Shown: piece by piece, positions 1-7,138 of the stretch | Numbering within the stretch: position 1 is the stretch's first letter | Layout of the letters: the number at the start of each line of letters is the position of its first letter | NCBI GenBank assembly: GCA_945827565.1 | Contig: CALZNR010000032.1 | Coordinates: forward strand, 1 to 9,144 | DNA length: 9,144 nucleotides | Reading direction: 5' to 3' | Source of the DNA: an uncultured Prevotella sp. | GTDB lineage: Bacteria; Bacteroidota; Bacteroidia; Bacteroidales; Bacteroidaceae | Notes under the pieces: generated by a model | What the model was told of the DNA's origin: nothing | Database searches by the model: none | Seen by the model: only the letters and a program-made list of their open reading frames with translations | Made by a program: the position numbers and the translations under genes

Positions 1-52
1 GAGATCTACACACTACATATCGTCGGCAGCGTCAGATGTGTATAAGAGACAG
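1..52 (+). other. Illumina Nextera i5 / Tn5 adapter left on the contig end (artefact)
   Basis: The first 52 bases match the Nextera library structure exactly. Bases 1-11 are the end of the P5 flow-cell oligo, 12-19 are an 8-base i5 index (ACTACATA), 20-33 are the Read 1 adapter TCGTCGGCAGCGTC, and 34-52 are the Tn5 mosaic end AGATGTGTATAAGAGACAG. This is untrimmed sequencing adapter and not a genomic transposon. Read on the minus strand, the mosaic end translates as LSLIHI, which adds a false C-terminus to the adjacent gene. Biological sequence starts at base 53. Confidence 0.99.
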
Positions 53-211
53 AATATAAGCTGAAATCTCTTCCGTGATACGCTGTTCTGCTTCTGTAAA
101 ACTTAACGCATCTATCGTGTAGGTCTCTGTCACTTTCTTAGGCAATCCGTCTTCCATTGTCTTTTCGTAACGGATTTTACATTCAAACCATTCTGCTGTT
201 CTACTTTTCAT
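53..211 (-). CDS. DUF4494-like protein, 3' end missing
   Basis: The 53 visible residues begin MKSRTAEWFECKIRYEKTME, followed by a segment centred on KKVTETYTIDALSFTEAE. This resembles the N-terminus of the DUF4494 family of small Bacteroidetes proteins of unknown function; the match is from memory of the family, not from a search. I chose the ATG at 209-211 because the conserved-looking sequence begins there; the frame is open upstream to a GTG at 247, but the extra 12 residues look untypical. The start overlaps the stop of the upstream pseudokinase gene by 11 bp, which suggests translational coupling and one operon. The reading frame runs into the sequencing adapter at base 52, so the true C-terminus is absent and the apparent ending LSLIHI is artificial. 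No catalytic motif is visible. Confidence 0.8.
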
Positions 212-1487
212 TTTGTTGATTGTTATTTGTAGGCACTTGAGTGCCACTCTGATTTATTTGTTCTTTTTGTGTTTTCTTTTTCAATTGGTTTGACACATCT
301 TCTATTATTCCGGCTGCAATTTTCTGGCTCTGACTGGGGGTAAGCCCAGAGAGGTTTGCCAATTCAACTTGTTTTTTCAATAACTCCTCTGTTGCAGCAG
401 ACATTTTAGTTACAAACGACTTTTGGTCAGTATTCATGGTTTTGCCATATACCTTACTCAGTATAGCCGTCGCCTCGCTTCGATAGCGTTTCTCAAAGAT
501 TTCTGTAGCCTTTCTTTCAAAATCTTTCATCTGTTTGATTTCTTCAGGTGAGAGTTGAACTGCACTGTCATTGGCAAGCACTCCAAATTCTGTCTTTTCG
601 TCAAAGCCTTTGTCCAATAAATCATCAAAGTCTTCTTTTCCTGTTGGAGCAACATATTCAACAATCTCTGTCTGAGGCATCAATTCAAAAAAGCCTACAA
701 CAATCAATAAACTGACGGCCAGTGCTATGACCAATCGCTTGATGTTTTCAACCCGTCGGACAAGACCAGTCAAAGCACCCATCATTTCTTCAATGGAAGC
801 ATAACGCTCCGACGCATTTTCTTTTGTGGCCTTTTCAATGACCTTGCGGTATTCATAGGGCACTGTGGTATTGCTAAACAGCCACTCTATGAACTTTCCA
901 AAGGAATACACGTCGCATCTCTCATCTATGGTGGAATTATGCGACAGCACTTCTGGTGCCACATAATCTGCATGTTCACCCATATACAGGCGCGACGGAT
1001 TGCTCATGTTCAAGTAATAAGAGCCATGAAGCAATAACTTCACTGTTGGCTTTACCTTGCCAACAAACACGCAATCGGGCGCAAGGCAAACCTGCCACAC
1101 ATGATGCTGATGCAGAAACTGAAGAGCGGATGCCGTGTTCTTGATTATATTCTGCAGCCAATCTTTCTGTGCAATAAGCGATGGATTATCGTTCAGTACC
1201 TGAGAGATGATATTGTAGTGTCCTCTTTCCAAACGAAGTACTTCATAACCAGAGTTGATTTCCTGACAAATAAACTTGATCTGGCATTCGCTGTTAAGTG
1301 TAGGTAGATGACAACATTCGTCATCCAATCCTTTCAAGAAAGTACTGTCTGACAATAAATCCTCTCTCAGCTTTACAATATAAGAATATTTCTTGTCACT
1401 GCATTTCCGCACAAAACTACCATAGGGCAACTGTATGCCTTTTTCTTGGTTTATCTCATTTGCACTGACAAGTTGTTCAAAATTCAT
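201..1487 (-). CDS. Transmembrane pseudokinase-like protein with extracytoplasmic helical domain
   Basis: This 428-aa protein has a protein-kinase-like N-terminal domain (about residues 15-240), one membrane segment (about 251-269) and a helical, charged tail (about 280-410) ending in a Gln/Asn-rich stretch. Visible kinase landmarks are a possible beta3 lysine (YIVK, K39), an activation-segment APE (177-179), DVYSFG (192-197) and the subdomain XI Arg (R228). The catalytic positions are lost: HRDLKPxN reads QVCLAPDC (132-139), so the catalytic Asp is C134 and the loop Asn is C139, while DFG reads LHG (153-155). It is therefore probably catalytically dead, acting as a scaffold or sensor. All eight cysteines lie before the membrane segment and none after it, which fits a cytoplasmic kinase-like domain and an outside tail. 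The gene is first in an operon with the DUF4494-like gene and diverges from the aminotransferase. The kinase fold is well supported; the biological role is unknown. Confidence 0.82.
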   Translation of the reverse strand: MNFEQLVSANEINQEKGIQLPYGSFVRKCSDKKYSYIVKLREDLLSDSTFLKGLDDECCHLPTLNSECQIKFICQEINSGYEVLRLERGHYNIISQVLNDNPSLIAQKDWLQNIIKNTASALQFLHQHHVWQVCLAPDCVFVGKVKPTVKLLLHGSYYLNMSNPSRLYMGEHADYVAPEVLSHNSTIDERCDVYSFGKFIEWLFSNTTVPYEYRKVIEKATKENASERYASIEEMMGALTGLVRRVENIKRLVIALAVSLLIVVGFFELMPQTEIVEYVAPTGKEDFDDLLDKGFDEKTEFGVLANDSAVQLSPEEIKQMKDFERKATEIFEKRYRSEATAILSKVYGKTMNTDQKSFVTKMSAATEELLKKQVELANLSGLTPSQSQKIAAGIIEDVSNQLKKKTQKEQINQSGTQVPTNNNQQNEK

Positions 1488-1505
1488 TACTGCTTCAATT
1501 ATTGC

Positions 1506-1526
1506 TGCAAAAGTACTGCTTTTGCA
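1506..1526. repeat. Perfect 8-5-8 inverted repeat over the pseudokinase promoter
   Basis: TGCAAAAG (1506-1513) and CTTTTGCA (1519-1526) are exact reverse complements separated by the 5-base spacer TACTG. The left arm covers most of the minus-strand -7 element, so a dimeric regulator bound here would block the promoter. The repeat is followed by no T-run and lies upstream of the gene, so it is not an obvious terminator. It could be an operator, or it could arise by chance because TTTGC is itself part of the local promoter consensus. Confidence 0.5.
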
Positions 1527-1539
1527 TAATATTCAAGAA
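1508..1539 (-). promoter_or_regulatory. Bacteroidetes-type promoter for the pseudokinase gene
   Basis: Reading the minus strand, TACTTTTG (1508-1515) matches the Bacteroidetes -7 consensus TAnnTTTG. TTCTTG (1534-1539) sits 18 nt further upstream as a plausible -33 element. Transcription would start near 1500-1504, giving a leader of roughly 15 nt before the ATG at 1487. The call rests on consensus matching and position only. Confidence 0.6.
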
Positions 1540-1601
1540 TTGAGATATTAAAAAATCGTTAACAAGAAGCGAAGAGTATCGCTGTTTTCAGGATTTTTGT
1601 G

Positions 1602-1609
1602 TAAGTTTG
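1602..1609 (+). promoter_or_regulatory. -7 promoter element for the aminotransferase gene
   Basis: TAAGTTTG matches the Bacteroidetes -7 consensus TAnnTTTG and lies 27 nt before the aminotransferase ATG. It predicts a start of transcription near 1615 and a leader of about 20 nt. No convincing -33 TTTG is seen at the usual distance; the T-rich stretch at 1585-1588 is the nearest candidate. Confidence 0.5.
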
Positions 1610-1636
1610 CATCTAATTTAAACACATGATGCAATA

Positions 1637-2836
1637 ATGCCAGAAATTTCTGTCAGAGGGCATGAAATGCCTGAATCGCCAATTAGGAAATTGGCTCCCC
1701 TTGCCGCAGCAGCAAAACAAAAAGGTGTCAAGGTGTTCCATCTGAACATCGGACAGCCAGATTTGCCTACCCCACAGGTGGGACTGGATGCCTTGAAACA
1801 TATAGACCGCACAATTCTGGAGTACTCTCCCTCGCAGGGCTATTTGAGTTATCGCCAGAAGTTGGTGGAGTATTACAAAAGGTATAATATCATGGTCTCT
1901 GCAGATGATATTATCATAACCTCTGGAGGAAGTGAAGCTGTGCTGTTTGCATTTTTATCTTGTTTGAATCCTGGTGATGAGATTATTGTGCCTGAGCCTG
2001 CGTATGCCAACTACATGGCGTTTGCCATCTCTGCCGGAGCGAAGATAAAAACTATAGCCACCACCATTGAAGAAGGCTTTTCGCTACCAAAGGTAGAAAA
2101 GTTTGAAGAGCTTATCAATGAGCGCACCAGGGCTATCATGATATGTAATCCCAATAATCCTACAGGCTATCTATACACTCGCAGGGAGATGAATCAAATC
2201 AGAGATCTGGTGAAAAAATATGATTTGTACCTGTTTTCTGACGAGGTGTATCGAGAATACATTTACACAGGTTCGCCCTATATCAGCGCATGCCACTTGG
2301 AAGGAATAGAAGAGAACGTGATACTGATAGACTCTGTATCAAAGAGGTATTCTGAGTGCGGAATCCGTATTGGAGCGTTGATTACCAAGAATGAGGAGGT
2401 GAGAAAAGCGGTTATGAAATTCTGTCAGGCAAGGCTTTCTCCCCCATTGATTGGACAGATTGTTGCGGAAGCATCACTCGATGCGCCAGAGGATTACTAC
2501 CGTGATGTTTATGATGAATATGTGGAACGGCGCAAATGCCTCATTGACGGACTGAACCGTATAGAGGGAGTTTACTCTCCTATTCCCATGGGAGCTTTCT
2601 ACACAGTGGCAAAGCTGCCTGTGGATGATGCAGAGAAATTCTGTAGGTGGTGTTTGTCTGATTTTACCTACGATGGATGCACTATCATGCTTGCTCCTGC
2701 CGCAGGTTTCTATACCACACCAGGAGCAGGAATCAATCAGGTGCGTATAGCATACGTATTGAACAAAGAAGATTTGACAAAGGCGTTGCTGGTATTACGC
2801 AAGGCCTTGGAGGCATATCCTGGCAGGTGCGATTAG
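1637..2836 (+). CDS. Class I/II PLP-dependent aminotransferase (aspartate aminotransferase-like)
   Basis: This 399-aa cytoplasmic enzyme is full length for fold-type I aminotransferases, which transfer an amino group between an amino acid and a 2-oxo acid by way of pyridoxal phosphate. Visible motifs are the cofactor-phosphate loop SGGSEA (96-101), CNPNNPTG (170-177), SDEVY (201-205, with D202 placed to contact the PLP ring nitrogen), SVSKRYSECGIRIG (233-246, with K236 as the Schiff-base lysine) and R370 in NQVRIAY, which is expected to bind the substrate carboxylate. The start MPEISVRGHEMPESPIRKL looks typical of Bacteroidetes homologues, and the ATG follows a -7 element. Substrate specificity cannot be read from sequence: aspartate is the default annotation, but alanine, aromatic or other donors remain possible. 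It is the first of three same-strand genes, with an LolC/E-like permease 52 bp downstream. Nothing appears broken. Confidence 0.93.
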   Translation: MPEISVRGHEMPESPIRKLAPLAAAAKQKGVKVFHLNIGQPDLPTPQVGLDALKHIDRTILEYSPSQGYLSYRQKLVEYYKRYNIMVSADDIIITSGGSEAVLFAFLSCLNPGDEIIVPEPAYANYMAFAISAGAKIKTIATTIEEGFSLPKVEKFEELINERTRAIMICNPNNPTGYLYTRREMNQIRDLVKKYDLYLFSDEVYREYIYTGSPYISACHLEGIEENVILIDSVSKRYSECGIRIGALITKNEEVRKAVMKFCQARLSPPLIGQIVAEASLDAPEDYYRDVYDEYVERRKCLIDGLNRIEGVYSPIPMGAFYTVAKLPVDDAEKFCRWCLSDFTYDGCTIMLAPAAGFYTTPGAGINQVRIAYVLNKEDLTKALLVLRKALEAYPGRCD

Positions 2837-2888
2837 TCAACCACATTGTTCTGTCAGTTTATGTTTATATAATACCCCGTTGGTTTTT

Positions 2889-4136
2889 ATGCATCTGCCA
2901 TATTTTCTTGCATCCAGACTGTACAAATTTCAAGACAAGCAAAAAAAAGCAAGTAAGCCTGCCATTAGAACCGCCATATTCGGTGTGACTGTTGGCTTAG
3001 CTATCATGCTCATCTCCATTGCTGTTGTGTTTGGTTTCAAACACTCTATCAGGGGTAAAATTATCGGTTTTGGAAGTCATATACAGGTGGCAAACTTCTA
3101 CACGCTGCAAAACAACGACCAATATCCCATCTGTATTGAAGATAGTCTGAAACAAGTGCTGCAAAGAATTGACGGTGTGACCAATGTGGGACTATATGCC
3201 CTGTCGCAAGGCATATTGAAGACGGAAAAAGATTTTTTGGTCATCACATGCAAGGGAATAGACAAGAACTATGACACTTCGTTTTTGAAACAGTCACTTG
3301 TTGATGGTGAGCTTTCTTTTGCAAAAGCTCCAGGCAAGCAACCTTCGCTGGTAATATCCCAAAGCATTGCAGATAAATTACTTCTAAAGACGGGAGACAA
3401 TATATTTGCCTATTTTATAGCCAATCAAAAAATGCGCGTAAGGAAGTTTAGAATCAGTGGAGTTTATCAAACAAACCTTGCGCAATTTGACGCTGTATTA
3501 TGTTTCACCGACATAGCCACCTCGCAAAGTATCAATCAATGGGAGAATGACCAATACAACGGTGCGGAATTGAAAATAGCCGATTTGAACCAACTGCAGC
3601 AGACTTCAGAGGCCGTTGTACATAAGGTAAACAGCAAGACCGACCATCAAGGCAACATATTGATGTCGCGGAATATCTATGAGACTTATCCACAACTCTT
3701 TTCGTGGCTGGAACTGCTGGACTTGAATGTATGGGTCATCATCATTTTGATGTTCTGTGTGGCGTGTGTGTCCATCACCTCGGGGCTTCTTATCATCATT
3801 TTTGAGCATATCAAGTTCATCGGAACGCTGAAGGCGCTGGGAGCATCCAATAGTGTCATTAGGCACACGTTCTTGTTTTACGCCATGTTTTTCGTAATCA
3901 AAGGCATGCTACTGGGCAATCTTCTTGCCATTGTTCTTCTGCTGTTTCAAAAGCATTTTGGCATGATTAGTTTAGATCCTGCCACTTATTATGTCAGTTG
4001 TGTTCCTGTAGAGATAGATTTTGGTGTCTTTGCTCTCATAAACATTGCAACATTGTTGCTCAGTGTAGCAGTCATGGTGTTGCCAAGTTATTTCTCATCA
4101 AGGGTAAGTCCCGTCAAGACACTCAAATATGAATAG
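2889..4136 (+). CDS. FtsX-family ABC transporter permease, LolC/LolE-like
   Basis: This inner-membrane protein has the LolC/E layout. A short cytoplasmic N-terminus (MHLPYFLASRLY) is followed by TM1 (about residues 28-50), a large extracytoplasmic domain (about 51-279) and three more TM segments (about 280-305, 324-353 and 379-401). After TM2 the cytoplasmic loop IKFIGTLKALGASNSVIR is the conserved segment that contacts the ATPase, and the C-terminus SPVKTLKYE is family-typical. LolCDE extracts lipoproteins from the inner membrane for delivery towards the outer membrane; related FtsX-family permeases serve other extrusion roles. The ATG at 2889 gives 415 aa and a standard start; an in-frame TTG at 2880 is less likely. 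No ATPase (LolD) gene is adjacent, so the partner must be encoded elsewhere. The gene is 52 bp after the aminotransferase and 84 bp before an outer-membrane receptor gene. Confidence 0.88.
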   Translation: MHLPYFLASRLYKFQDKQKKASKPAIRTAIFGVTVGLAIMLISIAVVFGFKHSIRGKIIGFGSHIQVANFYTLQNNDQYPICIEDSLKQVLQRIDGVTNVGLYALSQGILKTEKDFLVITCKGIDKNYDTSFLKQSLVDGELSFAKAPGKQPSLVISQSIADKLLLKTGDNIFAYFIANQKMRVRKFRISGVYQTNLAQFDAVLCFTDIATSQSINQWENDQYNGAELKIADLNQLQQTSEAVVHKVNSKTDHQGNILMSRNIYETYPQLFSWLELLDLNVWVIIILMFCVACVSITSGLLIIIFEHIKFIGTLKALGASNSVIRHTFLFYAMFFVIKGMLLGNLLAIVLLLFQKHFGMISLDPATYYVSCVPVEIDFGVFALINIATLLLSVAVMVLPSYFSSRVSPVKTLKYE

Positions 4137-4209
4137 CATTGAGCACTTGAACTATACAATAAAGACCGACAAGCTACGTTTAAAAGGTAGTGTATCATAA
4201 GCGATTATC

Positions 4210-4214
4210 AAGGG
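4210..4214 (+). promoter_or_regulatory. Possible ribosome binding site of the TonB-dependent receptor gene
   Basis: AAGGG lies 6 nt before the ATG at 4221. It is one of the few Shine-Dalgarno-like matches in a window where most starts lack one, as is usual in Bacteroidetes, and it supports the chosen start together with the signal peptide. Confidence 0.4.
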
Positions 4215-4220
4215 CAACAC

Positions 4221-6590
4221 ATGAAAATAAAATTTTTTCTCTTCATACTCATTCTATGCCATATACAGGTTGTATTGGCTCAACAGTTCACATTGAAGGG
4301 AACTGTGATTGATGAAGACGAACAGCCAATTGAATTTGCCACAGTGGCTTGTGCATCTCAAGGTAAAATGACAGCCACCAATCTGAAAGGCGAATTTTCC
4401 ATTCAACTGCAATCTGCCGACAGTGTTACTGTAAGGTTTTCAATGATAGGATATAATGCAAAGCAGCGTGTCTTTAAGCGTCCACGAGGCACCTTGCATA
4501 TCAAGATTGTTCTTCCATCTATGCACGCACTGGACGAAGTGGTGATTACAGAGAAAAGAAGACAAACGACAACAACAGAAAAGTTGGACATCAAAGATAT
4601 TCAAGGCACGCCAACCACTTCAGGCAATGCTATAGAAGAACTGATTCAGCAACAAGCAGGCGTATCAACACACAACGAATTCTCATCACAATATAATGTA
4701 AGAGGGGGTAATTTTGACGAGAATTCGGTCTATCTCAACGATATTGAAGTCTATCGCCCACTACTCATCAGAAGTGGACAACAGGAGGGCTTGAGCGTTA
4801 TCAACTCTGACATGGTCAATGATGTACGTTTCTCTGCCGGAGGTTTTGAAGCAAAATATGGAGACAAGATGTCTTCTGTACTTGACATCACCTACAAAAA
4901 GCCAACGCAATTTGAAGCTACAGCCAATGTGTCACTGATGGGAGGCTCTGCATACATAGGATATGGAACCAAGAAATTTAGCATGAGTCATGGCATTAGA
5001 TATAAAACCAACAAAAACCTGCTGAATACGCTTGAAACAACAGGAGAGTATGATCCAAGGTTTTTGGATTACCAAACATACATCACCTATACTCCAAACA
5101 AGCGTTGGCAATTTGAAATGATTGGCAACATTTCTGATAATCACTATAATTTCTATCCAAAAGAGCGTGAAACCTCTTTTGGCACTCTGAATGATGTAAA
5201 ATCGTTTAAGGTATATTTCGACGGTCAAGAGAAAGACATCTTCAGATCTTGGTTCGGAGCCTTCAATATAACAAGACACATCAGCAGTAGTACCTCTGTG
5301 TCATTGCTCACCTCCATCTTTTACACCAAGGAGGAGGAGACCTATGACATTCAGGGACAATATTGGCTTAACGACACTCAAACAGACGTAAATCTCGGCG
5401 TGGGCACCTATTTGGAGCATGCCAGGAATTACTTGTCTGCAAACGTCAAGAATTTTAAACTTATTTTAAAACACAAGACAAGAAATCATCAGATAGAGTC
5501 TGCATTGGCATACAAAATGGAACACATAGACGAAAAATCAAGAGAGTATGAGATGCGCGACTCCAGTGGGTACTCAATCCCACACAGTGCAGACAGGCTA
5601 AATCTCATATATTCTCTTGTGTCGAACAACACACTCAACAGCAACAGAGTGGAAGGTTATATCCAAGACACCTACAGATTCAGCACAGGTGGCGAAAACC
5701 AAACATTCTATTCACTCAACATGGGTGTGCGTTTCAGTTATTGGGACTTCAATAAGGAAACACTTGTATCGCCAAGAGTTGCATTGGCTGTTATTCCTTC
5801 ATTCAATGAAGACATGACTTTCAGATTTGCCACAGGTCTATACTATCAAGCACCATTTTACAAGGAAATAAAAGACACAACAACCATCAACGGGAACTCA
5901 ATAGCATTGCTGAATAATAAGATAAAGAGCCCTATGTCAATACATTGCGTAGGTGCATTTGATTATAGATTTAAAATCAAAGAAAGGCCTTATAAGTTTA
6001 CAGCAGAAGCCTATGTCAAACTGTTTAGCAACCTGATTCCTTATAACGTAAACAACGTTAAGATTACTTATGACGCATCCAAGTCATGTGATGGCTATAC
6101 CACAGGAGTAGATTTCAAGTTGTATGGCGAGTTTGTGCCAGGAACGGACTCTTGGCTCGCCTTGTCGTTGATGAAATCTCGACAAAAGATAGATGGTAAT
6201 TGGATCGTTACCCCTACGGATCAAAAATATGTGCTTAACCTGCACTTTACAGATTATTTCCCTGGAACGGAAAAATGGAAGATGACACTCAAGCTAACCT
6301 ATGCAGATGGCCTACCCTTCGGAGCACCTCATAAAGGCATTGAATTTATGGAATACAGGGCACCAGCATATAAAAGAGCGGATATTGGTTTAAGTTACAA
6401 CGCTTATAGCAGCAAGAACAAAAAGAGTCTGGTAAAGAATATATGGGTTGGCATTGATTGCCTGAACTTATTTGGCATTAACAACGTTAACTCCTATTAC
6501 TGGATTACGGATGTCACAAACCAGCAATACGCAGTGCCAAATTACTTCTCTGGCAGACAACTCAATGGAAAAATTCAAGTGAAGTTGTAA
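4221..6590 (+). CDS. TonB-dependent outer-membrane receptor with carboxypeptidase-regulatory-like N-terminal domain
   Basis: This 789-aa protein is predicted to be an outer-membrane beta-barrel taking up a ligand with energy from TonB-ExbBD. Residues 1-20 form a Sec signal peptide (MKIKFFLFILILCHIQVVLA) with likely cleavage before QQ. Residues 23-98 match a carboxypeptidase-D regulatory-like beta-sandwich (FTLKGTVIDEDEQPIEFATV, then NLKGEFSI and FSMIGYNA). DEVVIT (105-110) leads into the plug domain (about 125-225), which contains YNVRGGNFDENSVYLNDIEV (159-178) and FSAGGFEAKYGD (204-215). The rest is a barrel rich in alternating aromatic strands that ends at QVKL. It is shorter than typical SusC proteins (around 1000 aa) and no SusD gene follows, so it is probably not a glycan-utilisation SusC. 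The ligand is unknown. It lies 84 bp after the LolC/E-like permease and may share its transcript. No frameshift is seen. Confidence 0.93.
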   Translation: MKIKFFLFILILCHIQVVLAQQFTLKGTVIDEDEQPIEFATVACASQGKMTATNLKGEFSIQLQSADSVTVRFSMIGYNAKQRVFKRPRGTLHIKIVLPSMHALDEVVITEKRRQTTTTEKLDIKDIQGTPTTSGNAIEELIQQQAGVSTHNEFSSQYNVRGGNFDENSVYLNDIEVYRPLLIRSGQQEGLSVINSDMVNDVRFSAGGFEAKYGDKMSSVLDITYKKPTQFEATANVSLMGGSAYIGYGTKKFSMSHGIRYKTNKNLLNTLETTGEYDPRFLDYQTYITYTPNKRWQFEMIGNISDNHYNFYPKERETSFGTLNDVKSFKVYFDGQEKDIFRSWFGAFNITRHISSSTSVSLLTSIFYTKEEETYDIQGQYWLNDTQTDVNLGVGTYLEHARNYLSANVKNFKLILKHKTRNHQIESALAYKMEHIDEKSREYEMRDSSGYSIPHSADRLNLIYSLVSNNTLNSNRVEGYIQDTYRFSTGGENQTFYSLNMGVRFSYWDFNKETLVSPRVALAVIPSFNEDMTFRFATGLYYQAPFYKEIKDTTTINGNSIALLNNKIKSPMSIHCVGAFDYRFKIKERPYKFTAEAYVKLFSNLIPYNVNNVKITYDASKSCDGYTTGVDFKLYGEFVPGTDSWLALSLMKSRQKIDGNWIVTPTDQKYVLNLHFTDYFPGTEKWKMTLKLTYADGLPFGAPHKGIEFMEYRAPAYKRADIGLSYNAYSSKNKKSLVKNIWVGIDCLNLFGINNVNSYYWITDVTNQQYAVPNYFSGRQLNGKIQVKL

Positions 6591-6645
6591 AGCCACCTTA
6601 ACAATATTTTTTACTTGTCTGTAATACAAATCGAAGATTTATTAC

Positions 6646-6653
6646 TACCTTTG
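6646..6653 (+). promoter_or_regulatory. -7 promoter element for the mce-mmdA operon
   Basis: TACCTTTG matches TAnnTTTG exactly and is followed by C, as in many Bacteroidetes promoters. It lies 39 nt before the mce ATG in a 102-bp AT-rich gap, predicting a leader of about 30 nt. No clear -33 TTTG sits at the ideal distance. Its position suggests that the methylmalonyl-CoA genes have their own promoter, separate from the receptor gene. Confidence 0.6.
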
Positions 6654-6692
6654 CCGAAATGAAATAATGTATTACTTAAATATTTTTAAACC

Positions 6693-7097
6693 ATGAAGAT
6701 CTCACATATCGAACATTTAGGAATTGCTGTGCAAAGTATTGAAGAGTCACTTCCTTACTTTGAGAACGTATTAGGACTCAAGTGCTACAACGTTGAGGAA
6801 GTGAAAGACCAAAAAGTAAAGACAGCTTTCTTGAAGTGTGGAGAGGTAAAGTTAGAGTTATTGGAACCAACATGCCCTGAAAGCACTATTCAGAAATGGC
6901 TTGACAAAGGCAATCATGGCATCCATCATATTGCATTCTGTATTGAAGACGGTGTAGAGAATGCTTTGGCCGAGTGTAACGAAAAGGGCATCCGACTGAT
7001 CGACGCAGCACCAAGAAAGGGAGCAGAGAATCTGAACATCGCATTCTTGCACCCGAAATCTACTGAAGGCATCCTGACAGAATTGTGCGAACACTAA
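6693..7097 (+). CDS. mce: Methylmalonyl-CoA epimerase
   Basis: This 134-aa cytoplasmic metalloenzyme interconverts (R)- and (S)-methylmalonyl-CoA, linking methylmalonyl-CoA mutase to the decarboxylase or carboxylase step. It is a complete vicinal-oxygen-chelate protein with two beta-alpha-beta-beta-beta modules, the usual length for the family. Expected metal ligands are H8 in IEHLGIAV, a polar residue at E55 in KLELLEP (Gln in the Propionibacterium enzyme), a His of the HGIHHIAF segment (75-82) and E130 in GILTEL. IAFLHPKSTEG (116-126) is characteristic of the family. It is the first gene of the operon, 41 bp before the carboxyltransferase gene, and that neighbour strongly supports the assignment over other VOC-fold enzymes. 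A consensus -7 element lies upstream. Confidence 0.95.
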   Translation: MKISHIEHLGIAVQSIEESLPYFENVLGLKCYNVEEVKDQKVKTAFLKCGEVKLELLEPTCPESTIQKWLDKGNHGIHHIAFCIEDGVENALAECNEKGIRLIDAAPRKGAENLNIAFLHPKSTEGILTELCEH

Positions 7098-7138
7098 TCC
7101 AACTGAATTTTAACCCCAATATATTCTATATTTAAGGT

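Noticed and set aside
34..52. Tn5 mosaic end that could be read as a mobile element boundary
   Set aside because: It is joined to a P5 tail, index and Read 1 adapter in Nextera order, so it is library sequence and not a genomic transposon.
956..1307. Plus-strand open frames opposite the pseudokinase gene
   Set aside because: They are antisense to a domain with recognisable kinase motifs and show no protein-like pattern.
1626..1637. Mini-ORF MMQ-stop overlapping the aminotransferase ATG (TAATG)
   Set aside because: Three codons with no ribosome site and no regulatory structure; most likely chance in an ATG-rich leader.
2677..2988. 103-codon plus-strand open frame bridging the aminotransferase end and the permease start
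   Set aside because: It overlaps two well-supported genes in another frame and its translation has no coherent domain.
4175..4182. TACGTTTA, near match to a -7 element before the receptor gene
   Set aside because: The final G is missing and no -33 element is found at a suitable distance, so it is too weak to annotate.
4174..4191. CTAC/GTAG short inverted repeat between permease and receptor as a possible terminator
   Set aside because: The stem is only 4 bp with a long AT loop and no T-run follows.
7127..7134. TATATTTA, close to the TAnnTTTG -7 consensus, before mmdA
   Set aside because: It ends only 4 nt before the start codon and would place the transcript start inside the gene; mmdA is better explained by read-through from mce.
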